Shown here: one piece after another, positions 21,581 through 27,536 of the stretch
Position numbering within the stretch: the first letter of the stretch is position 1
How the letters are laid out: the number at the start of each line of letters is the position of its first letter
IMG/VR virus record: IMGVR_UViG_3300009181_002905
Coordinates: 1 to 27,536 of that record
DNA: 27,536 bases
From: a virus
Strand: one strand, 5' to 3'
The notes under the pieces: model-generated
Databases searched by the model: none
What the model was told of the DNA's origin: nothing
The model's input: the letters and a program-made list of their open reading frames with translations, nothing else
Position numbers and translations under genes: made by a program

Positions 21581-21979
21581 ATGGCGCGTATCAGCGGCAA
21601 AAACGGCATTCTGTATGCAAACATCACATCGGGCGGCACCGCCGAACCGATAGCGTTCCTTAACCAGTTCTCTATGGACTTCACGACCGATAAACAGGAC
21701 GTGTCCTGTTTCGGTGACACGACAAAGCAGTACGTTTCCGGGTTCGCTGACGCGTCCGGGGCGTTTGCCGGTTTCTACGACAACGCAACCGCGCAGCTTT
21801 ACACGGCTGCGATCGACGGCGTAGCCCGCAAATTCTACTTTTACCCGACGACCGCATCGACGGCACAGTATTGGTTCGGGACCGGGATTTTCGATTTCTC
21901 AATCTCGGAACAAACTTCGGGTGGTGTCGCTATCTCCGGTTCGTGGGCGGCGGCTACTGCTGTCGCCAAGGTAGGCTAA
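21581..21979 (+). CDS. Major tail (tube) protein
   Basis: Protein of 132 residues, starting with ATG after AGGAG (strong ribosome binding site). Beta-rich with ISGKNGILYANI, FLNQFSMDFTTDKQDVSCFG, and a C-terminal GGVAISGSWAAATA; this fits the short tail tube proteins of actinophages. It stands before the tail chaperone and tape measure, the fixed position of the tube gene. Rich in Ser/Thr, as glycan acceptors often are. Confidence 0.8.
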   Translation: MARISGKNGILYANITSGGTAEPIAFLNQFSMDFTTDKQDVSCFGDTTKQYVSGFADASGAFAGFYDNATAQLYTAAIDGVARKFYFYPTTASTAQYWFGTGIFDFSISEQTSGGVAISGSWAAATAVAKVG

Positions 21980-22000
21980 CCGTCGACAAGAGGGGAAACT

Positions 22001-22306
22001 ATGTGGACGCTCACTTTCGAGGATCGCAAACACCGCGAAAACGATTTGACGATCGGGCAAGCGGAACGCATCGAGGACATGACCGGCGAAAGCTGGTTGC
22101 GTATCGTCCCTTTGCGTTCCGCTAAACACGCCCGGTCGATCCTGGTCGTGATGCACGCAGACGCCATCGGCGAAGCCGACGACGTGGTAGCGGCACGCGT
22201 TAAAGCGTTGAAAATGTCAGACTTCCTGAAAATGTACGGCACCGAGGAAGATGACGTGCCGTCGATGTATACCGACGGAAACCCTCCGGCGGCGGACGCG
22301 CCCTAG
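22001..22306 (+). CDS. Tail assembly chaperone, short form (gpG-like)
   Basis: Protein of 101 residues between tube and tape measure, starting at ATG with AGAGGGG five bases upstream. N terminus MWTLTFEDRKHREND, helical middle (VVAARVKALKMSDFLKMYG) and acidic Pro-rich end. Siphoviruses express a short and a frameshifted long chaperone from this position to guide tape-measure folding; the slippery site is at 22279-22285. Confidence 0.78.
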   Translation: MWTLTFEDRKHRENDLTIGQAERIEDMTGESWLRIVPLRSAKHARSILVVMHADAIGEADDVVAARVKALKMSDFLKMYGTEEDDVPSMYTDGNPPAADAP

Positions 22307-22413
22307 ACGGCTTCATTTGCCTATTCGCGCGTTCGCCGTGGTTCTGGCCTCCTGATGTGGTACGCAAACAGAAGCTCCGCGATTTGCGGATGCTGCTCGA
22401 GTCGATAAGTTAA
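22001..22413 (+). CDS. Tail assembly chaperone, -1 frameshift form (gpGT-like)
   Basis: Predicted fusion made by slipping -1 at AAACCCT: residues 1-95 of the short form continue into SGGGRALDGFICLFAR, then SPWFWPPDVVRKQKLRDLRM and LLESIS, ending at TAA 22411-22413, 137 residues in all. The second part has the typical WFWPPDVV-type sequence of gpT segments and has no ribosome binding site of its own. The last stop in this frame before the slip site is at 22252, so the open region allows the fusion. Confidence 0.72.
22279..22285 (+). promoter_or_regulatory. Programmed -1 frameshift slippery heptamer
   Basis: A AAC CCT in the zero frame matches the X XXY YYZ rule exactly (AAA, CCC, T). It is seven codons before the stop of the short chaperone and is the only such heptamer in the window between the last -1-frame stop and the zero-frame stop. 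Confidence 0.7.
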
Positions 22414-22421
22414 GGTGGGTT

Positions 22422-24698
22422 GTGGCTGGAACCGTTGAACGCTTACAGTTCTTAGTCACGTCAGATTCGGCGCAGGCGCGTGGCGACCTCGGGAAACTGA
22501 ACCAGTCGGCGTCGGCGTCGATGTCTGGCATCGCGAAGCTCCAAGAGGCGTTTAAGCTCGGCGCCGGCATCGGCGTCGGTACCACAGCGGTCGAAGGTGT
22601 CATCGGCGGTTTGCAGAAACTGGGCGGGTTCGCCCTGTCGCAGATGGAATCCGCGATCGGCGCCGCGTCGGATCTGCAACAATCCGCCGGCGCAGTGAAA
22701 GCAATTTTCGGTTCTGCGTCGAACACGATAAACGATTTTGGGCGTACGTCGGCGCAGTCTGTCGGCTTGTCAACGGCGGCTTTCAGCCAGAGCGCTGCGA
22801 CGCTCGGCGCGTTCTTGCAAAATTTGGGTTTGACTAACGACGCTGCGGCTTCGACGTCGATTTCGTTGGTGCAAGTTGGAGCGGATCTAGCTGCGGCGTT
22901 CGGCGGCAAAACGTCTGATGCTGTCGCCGCTATCGGTTCGGCGTTACGTGGCGAACGCGACCCAATCGAACGATACGGGATCAGCGTCAAGCAAGCGGCT
23001 GTAGATGCACGGGTGTTGGCTTCTGGCTTGGACACGTCTACGCAGGCGGCGTTAACGAACGCTCAAGCTCAAGCAACCTTGTCTCTGATCCAAGAACAGG
23101 CCGGGAAGACCGCCGGCCAGTTTGGCCGCGAGTCTGACACGCTTGCGGGGCAGCAGCAGCGGTTCACCGCCGAACTAGAAAACGCACGCGCCGAGCTCGG
23201 AACTGCGTTACTGCCAGCCATGACCGAACTAGTCAAAATCGGTCGCGATCTGATACCGGTTATCGAAGGGGTAGCGCTCGGCGTCGGCCTAGTAGCCGAA
23301 GCAGCAAAAGACGCCGCCGAACCGGTCGGGAAACTAGCCGGCGTTCTCGGCGCCCTTGTGAAAGCGCTCCCCTCTAACCCTCTAAAGAAATTGTTCGGCG
23401 GGGGGATGAGTGACGAAGAATTTAATCGGCTTGTCGCCGAAGGGGAAGCCACTAAAGCTCTCGCCGATAAAGAATTAGAATTGGGGGAAAAGTCAAGGGT
23501 GGCGGCAGCGGGCACTAAACTTCTCGCCGATCAGATGACCGATTTGCAGAAAGCGTCGTCGGGGCTTCTTGGTTCGCTTATCGGCGCCGACTCGGCAGAA
23601 TCAGCATTCTTTAAAACACTTGAAAGCGGCAGTTCTTCCGCCGGGTCAAGCGCAAAAAAGATTGAACGTGCTTACCGGTCTATAGAAGACGCGCAACGAT
23701 CTTTAACAGATTCGCAAAAAGAACTAGAAGAATCGTTGATCGCCCGTTTTGTTGTCGGGTTGGGGGCAACGTCGGACGAAATTACGTTAGGTCAGATCGC
23801 GGAGCGTGATTCGACGCGTGGATTGGCAGACGCGAAACGTGATTTGGCTGACGCGCAGTCGCGGCTAAACAAGTTGCGCGAGGTTGACAAGGCCGGGCTC
23901 CTCGACGCCGAAGCCGCATATATTCAAGCTCAACGCGATTTCGTCGACGCCGAAAAGACCGGCGATATTGTGCAACTGAACCGGGCGAAAGCAGATTTGT
24001 TACGCACAGAGAAAGCGTTGGGCGAGCAGCGCGACCCGTCGGTTACCGGCGATTTGGCGCAAGCCGAACAGGACGTAGCCGCCGCTCAGGACGCGGTGAC
24101 CACCGCAGAGATCGACGCGGTACGATCCCGTAAGGATCTAAACGACCTGATAAACAGCGGCAAGGAAGGTTCTCTGGACCTTGCCGAAGCGAACAAGCAG
24201 GTCGAAGCGGCGCAGCGACGCGTTGAAGGTTCGGAACGGGCGTTGGCCGACGCCCAGGACGCTCTGAACGAGTCGGCGTCGGGGCTCGGCGGCTCAGTCA
24301 AGAACGTAAACAAACAATTTGAGGACGGTTTGACCGCAGCCGACAAATGGTTGCAAAAACTTATAGACGAGAAAACCACCCCCGAAAAGTTTTCGGCTGC
24401 CGTCGCCGCCATTTATGGCAACCTAAAAAATGTCGCCGACCAGGCAGGCGAAACAGGCAACCTTGACACTTACCTTTCTAAGATCAGCGAAATTTATGCA
24501 CAGATCAGGAACATTTCAGGGTTCGGCAATTTCGCGCCAGGCGGTTTCTCAAACGACCCGGCGAACGCGTTCCAATCACTCCCCGAAACAAAAATTGTTA
24601 TGAATTTGAACGGCCGCGAATTCGGGGCGGCTGTCGTAGAAGGCTTGTTGGCTTACCAGTCAGCGAACGGCAGCGTTCCCATTAGGGTCACCGGATGA
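22422..24698 (+). CDS. Tape measure protein
   Basis: Longest protein of the window, 758 residues, setting tail length and ejected with the DNA. Residues 1-300 have the tape-measure core (GDLGKLNQSASASMSGIAK, LGAFLQNLGLTNDAAAS, GSALRGERDPIERYGISVKQ); 300-330 are hydrophobic; 400-640 are long coiled coils (RDLADAQSRLNKLREVDKAG, EANKQVEAAQRRVEGSERAL). By the usual 0.15 nm per residue, the tail would be roughly 110 nm. The start is GTG with AAGGTGGG just upstream, nine bases after the frameshift product stop. Confidence 0.9.
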   Translation: MAGTVERLQFLVTSDSAQARGDLGKLNQSASASMSGIAKLQEAFKLGAGIGVGTTAVEGVIGGLQKLGGFALSQMESAIGAASDLQQSAGAVKAIFGSASNTINDFGRTSAQSVGLSTAAFSQSAATLGAFLQNLGLTNDAAASTSISLVQVGADLAAAFGGKTSDAVAAIGSALRGERDPIERYGISVKQAAVDARVLASGLDTSTQAALTNAQAQATLSLIQEQAGKTAGQFGRESDTLAGQQQRFTAELENARAELGTALLPAMTELVKIGRDLIPVIEGVALGVGLVAEAAKDAAEPVGKLAGVLGALVKALPSNPLKKLFGGGMSDEEFNRLVAEGEATKALADKELELGEKSRVAAAGTKLLADQMTDLQKASSGLLGSLIGADSAESAFFKTLESGSSSAGSSAKKIERAYRSIEDAQRSLTDSQKELEESLIARFVVGLGATSDEITLGQIAERDSTRGLADAKRDLADAQSRLNKLREVDKAGLLDAEAAYIQAQRDFVDAEKTGDIVQLNRAKADLLRTEKALGEQRDPSVTGDLAQAEQDVAAAQDAVTTAEIDAVRSRKDLNDLINSGKEGSLDLAEANKQVEAAQRRVEGSERALADAQDALNESASGLGGSVKNVNKQFEDGLTAADKWLQKLIDEKTTPEKFSAAVAAIYGNLKNVADQAGETGNLDTYLSKISEIYAQIRNISGFGNFAPGGFSNDPANAFQSLPETKIVMNLNGREFGAAVVEGLLAYQSANGSVPIRVTG

Positions 24699-26584
24699 GT
24701 CTTTCGGCGACTTGCAAAGTATCTATAGCTTTTGCTGATGGCCCGTTGGTGGCGTCTCCGGCGTGGACGGATGTCACGGCGTATGTTCGTTCGGTTCGTA
24801 CGAACCGGGGTCGCAGTAACGAGCTTGACGACTTCCAAGCCGGCACAGCGACAATAGTCCTCGAGAACACTGACCGCCGTTTCGACCCTGATTATGCTTC
24901 GGGGGCGTATTACCCGAACGTGAAGGTTCGCCGCCAAATCAAAGTCGAGGGTGTGTATTCGGCGACGACGTATCCGGTGTTCCGTGGGGTGGTGCAGTCA
25001 TGGGGGCAGGATTGGCCGGTTCATAACCGCGACGCTACTTGCACAGTTCAAGCCGTGGATTTGTTCGGTTTGCTTGCGACATGGGATTTGCCCGAGTCCG
25101 CATATGAAACCGTTGTGCGTTCGCTGAACCCGACTAGCTGGTTTGATGTGGGTTCTACGGAACCGGCAGACCTGATCGGCCAATCAACTGTTTCTTATGG
25201 CGGGTTGAGGACAGAAGCCGCAGCGTTGGCAGTGGGCAGCACTGGGGCGTCGCGGCACGTTATCGACCCTTACGACGACAACGTGACGGTTTCGTCTGTC
25301 GCGTCTTTCGGGTTCAGCCCCAATTCGTCGAACAAAACGACTTTGGCGGCGTTCGTGAAGGTGTCCGACCTGCTTGAGTCGTACGACGGCGTCGTAGCGT
25401 TCGACGTGTCGCTATTGGCTGTCGGCGTAAGGCACAATTCGGGAACAGGTGTTTGCAGAGTCGGTGTGGCTTCGACCGGGCAGTTCGTCGGCTACGTTTC
25501 GACGTCGGGCGGTTCGGCCCAGGTTGGCGGAACGTCCGGCGAAACACTTGTAGACGGCTACCGGCATTATCTGGCTATGGTCCGCGACGGCACCGGTTTA
25601 ACCCTTTACCTAGACGGTGTGTCGTTCGCTACCGCTGTAACCGGGTCCACTTCGTTTACCGTCCTAGACGGAACGATCGGGTCCGGGCCGTCTGGTCTGT
25701 CGATCTCGTCTGTTAGGCGACGCCACGATTTCATCATCGACGAACCGACGGTGTGGCATGGGGTAGCGTTAACGGCCGCGCAGTTGTTGTCGTTGTCCGA
25801 TACCCGTGATGGGTGGGCAGCAGAAACCGCGTCCGCGAGAATTGTCCGCGTGCTCGATTTGTTAACGGTGCCGTCCGGGTTGTACTCGACTACTACAGCG
25901 TCGTCGTCTGTGGGTGCGTTCGTGGGCGGCAGCAACGCTCTCTCATATTTGCAGTCGGTCGCCCGTTCCGATCAGGGACGGCTCTTTGTGGACAGATCCG
26001 GTGTTATCACGTTCCAACCGAAAACGGCAGACATGGGCGGTTCCGCGTCGGTAACGTTCGCTGATGACACTACGGCGTCGTCGGTGCGTTACTCCGGGTT
26101 CGGCCTTGAGTACGACGACCGGCTGATTTATAACGATGTTGTTATCGCCGGGGTTAATTGTGAGGCAAAGAAAGAGAATTTGACTTCGATAGCGGCGTAC
26201 TCGCAGCGGAGTTTGTCGCTTCGGACGCAACTTCCGACGACGGCGGCGGCTAGAGACGTCGCAGAAGCTACCGTGGCCCGGTATGCAGACCCGTCGACAC
26301 GCGGCAAAGGTTGGAAAGCCCATCCGCAACGTGCGCTAAACGGCGTGTCTACCCTAGGGTATGCGACAGTTTTAGGGCGCGAACTCGGCGACCTTGTTTC
26401 AATTAAACGCACCCCGCCTGTCGGGACTGCGATAACGCAAACAGTGTCGGTAACGTCTATCGGCCACGATATAAACATTCCCGAAGGAAAATGGGATGTG
26501 TCTTTTACGGGCGCTCCCGCATACACAACAGCATCATTTCGTTGGGGTACCTCTAATTGGGGTGGAACGGATTATTGGTCGTGA
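24695..26584 (+). CDS. Minor tail/baseplate protein with LamG-like insertion
   Basis: Protein of 629 residues that starts at an ATGA overlap with the tape measure. N terminus (1-145) resembles distal tail proteins: WTDVTAYVRSVRTNRGRS and TATIVLENTDRRFDP. Residues 150-375 carry a LamG/concanavalin-like sugar-binding module: TLAAFVKVSDLL, YRHYLAMVRDGTGLTLYLDG and DEPTVWHGVALTAAQLLSL. The rest (380-629) returns to the tail hub-like part with GVITFQPK and ENLTSIAAYSQRSLSLR. Likely sits at the tail tip and touches host glycans; domain call is by pattern. Confidence 0.75.
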   Translation: MSLSATCKVSIAFADGPLVASPAWTDVTAYVRSVRTNRGRSNELDDFQAGTATIVLENTDRRFDPDYASGAYYPNVKVRRQIKVEGVYSATTYPVFRGVVQSWGQDWPVHNRDATCTVQAVDLFGLLATWDLPESAYETVVRSLNPTSWFDVGSTEPADLIGQSTVSYGGLRTEAAALAVGSTGASRHVIDPYDDNVTVSSVASFGFSPNSSNKTTLAAFVKVSDLLESYDGVVAFDVSLLAVGVRHNSGTGVCRVGVASTGQFVGYVSTSGGSAQVGGTSGETLVDGYRHYLAMVRDGTGLTLYLDGVSFATAVTGSTSFTVLDGTIGSGPSGLSISSVRRRHDFIIDEPTVWHGVALTAAQLLSLSDTRDGWAAETASARIVRVLDLLTVPSGLYSTTTASSSVGAFVGGSNALSYLQSVARSDQGRLFVDRSGVITFQPKTADMGGSASVTFADDTTASSVRYSGFGLEYDDRLIYNDVVIAGVNCEAKKENLTSIAAYSQRSLSLRTQLPTTAAARDVAEATVARYADPSTRGKGWKAHPQRALNGVSTLGYATVLGRELGDLVSIKRTPPVGTAITQTVSVTSIGHDINIPEGKWDVSFTGAPAYTTASFRWGTSNWGGTDYWS

Positions 26585-26587
26585 CTT

Positions 26588-27148
26588 ATGGCATACAGTG
26601 ACCCGCAAGGAACCCATAACCCGTCTACGGGGACTTCGCCGCCGGCGGCGTGGGGTGACCTTGTCCGCGATGATGTTGTGTGGCTGGCAGGCGATTCGGC
26701 TTCGGGTAACGGGAAACCGATGTGTCGTGTCTATAACTCGGCGGCTTTGTCTGTTGCCACGGCGACCTTTACGGCGTTGACGTTCAATTCGGAACGGTAC
26801 GACGTCGGCGGCTGCCATTCGACGGTTACGAACACTGGGCGGCTTACCGCTCCGACGGGCGGCGCCGGGGTGTACCACATCTCCGGGCATATGACGTACG
26901 CCGCGAACGCGACAGGTATCCGCGAATGCCGAATCAGGTTGAATGGCGCAACATATATTGCGGCACTATCAGACACGGCGCTTTCTGCGTCCGGTGATCA
27001 TTCTATGACGGTGTCGTGTGATTACAAATTGGCTGCCGCTGATTATGTTGAACTTGTGGCGTATCAATCGTCGGGCGGTTTATTGAATGTAACCAATTCG
27101 GCAAACATCACCCCCGAGTTTTCGTGGCATTGGGTTGGTGTCGGGTAA
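26588..27148 (+). CDS. C1q/jelly-roll-like minor tail protein
   Basis: Protein of 186 residues that starts just after the baseplate gene. N-terminal 35 residues are extended (DPQGTHNPSTGTSPPAAWGD); the rest follows the C1q/TNF jelly-roll pattern: CRVYNSAALSVATATFTALT, GVYHISGHMTYAANATGIRE, CRIRLNGATYIAAL, YVELVAYQSSGG. Proteins of this build are host-binding tips or head/tail fibres in many phages. There is no clear Shine-Dalgarno, so translation may depend on the gene before. Receptor is unknown. Confidence 0.68.
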   Translation: MAYSDPQGTHNPSTGTSPPAAWGDLVRDDVVWLAGDSASGNGKPMCRVYNSAALSVATATFTALTFNSERYDVGGCHSTVTNTGRLTAPTGGAGVYHISGHMTYAANATGIRECRIRLNGATYIAALSDTALSASGDHSMTVSCDYKLAAADYVELVAYQSSGGLLNVTNSANITPEFSWHWVGVG

Positions 27149-27536
27149 TGATCGCCGCATATTGTTTGCCGGGCGCCGACCCTGACCTGGCGGAACCGTT
27201 CGCGACGCGTTTGTCTGTGCTGCTCGAGCGGTTCGGCGGCAGGCTTATGGTGATGTCAGGGCGGCGCAGCTACGCCGAACAGCAGCGGCTGTATGCCGCC
27301 TATTTGGCAGGCGGGAACCTTGCCGCTAAACCCGGAACGTCGAACCACGAGCGGGGCTTAGCGGCCGACCTAGACCGCACCGACGGCGCCTCGCTGCCGT
27401 GGGTGGACGTTCACCGTGTGGCGGCAACCGCCGGGCTATGCTTCCCGTTGTACGCTGCAGGGCTAGGCGAACCGTGGCACGTCGAATCAGATCCGACATG
27501 GGTCGACCCTACCGAGGAAGTGCTAGACATGACCCG
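27148..27536 (+). CDS. VanY-type D-Ala-D-Ala carboxypeptidase/endolysin (partial)
   Basis: Start of a gene that runs off the right end of the window; 129 complete codons are present. ATG overlaps the previous stop (TAATG). Peptidase M15 motifs are visible: SGRRSYAEQQRLY, the zinc motif SNHERGLAADLD (His67, Asp74) and EPWHVE (His111). It would cut the peptide cross-links of host peptidoglycan for lysis or DNA entry. The rest of the protein, possibly a cell wall-binding domain, is beyond the window. Confidence 0.82.
   Translation, partial: MIAAYCLPGADPDLAEPFATRLSVLLERFGGRLMVMSGRRSYAEQQRLYAAYLAGGNLAAKPGTSNHERGLAADLDRTDGASLPWVDVHRVAATAGLCFPLYAAGLGEPWHVESDPTWVDPTEEVLDMT

Noticed and set aside
1-27536. 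Integrase, immunity repressor, toxin-antitoxin or restriction-modification pair
   Set aside because: No frame shows the needed motifs; both methyltransferases lack an adjacent restriction enzyme.

Overview
The window is a stretch of a tailed double-stranded DNA phage or prophage with siphovirus-type (HK97-like) head and tail genes, most likely from an actinobacterial host. The evidence for that host is a high-GC sequence, a WhiB-family protein, actinophage-type terminase, portal and minor tail proteins, frequent GTG/TTG starts and two probable leaderless promoters. Every gene I can support is on the + strand. I see no integrase, repressor, tRNA or CRISPR array, so lifestyle cannot be judged from this piece.

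Left part (1-9051): early and DNA-metabolism genes. A RecB/Cas4-like PD-(D/E)XK nuclease is coupled to a small OB/SSB-like protein. A control region of very small genes follows (1990-2978): a 47-residue lipoprotein, two copies of a promoter built on a 23-bp tandem repeat, two near-identical hairpin terminators, and a third promoter whose -35 lies in a perfect dyad. That third promoter heads a chain of stop/start-overlapping genes: a small Cys-containing protein, a WhiB protein with an Ala/Tyr/Asp repeat arm, an N4/N6-type DNA methyltransferase, a C5-cytosine methyltransferase, a PrimPol-helicase and a small hypothetical protein. An HNH nuclease fused to a P-loop domain follows. The 3' end of the PrimPol-helicase gene carries about ten copies of a 9-bp repeat in both orientations plus a perfect 17-bp palindrome, a good candidate replication origin.

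The only long non-coding stretch (9052-9362) holds repeats, a G-quadruplex motif, many ATGCA/TGCAT words and a change in GC skew. It lies just before the terminase genes and is a candidate packaging (cos/pac) region.

Right part (9363-27536): late genes in standard order: small and large terminase, small membrane protein, portal, protease, major capsid, head-tail adaptor and neck proteins, major tail protein, tail assembly chaperone with a -1 frameshift, tape measure, baseplate protein with a LamG-like insertion, a C1q-like tip protein, and the start of a VanY-type peptidase endolysin cut by the window end.

The most striking content is a sugar-modification gene set inside this late operon: a double-domain glycosyltransferase, a small CxxC protein, a full-length UDP-galactopyranose mutase, a DUF616-like glycosyltransferase and a SAM methyltransferase lie between capsid and head-tail adaptor, and a further GT-B glycosyltransferase sits directly before the major tail protein. 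Together they suggest that the phage makes UDP-galactofuranose and decorates its own virion (or the host surface) with a methylated, Galf-containing glycan.
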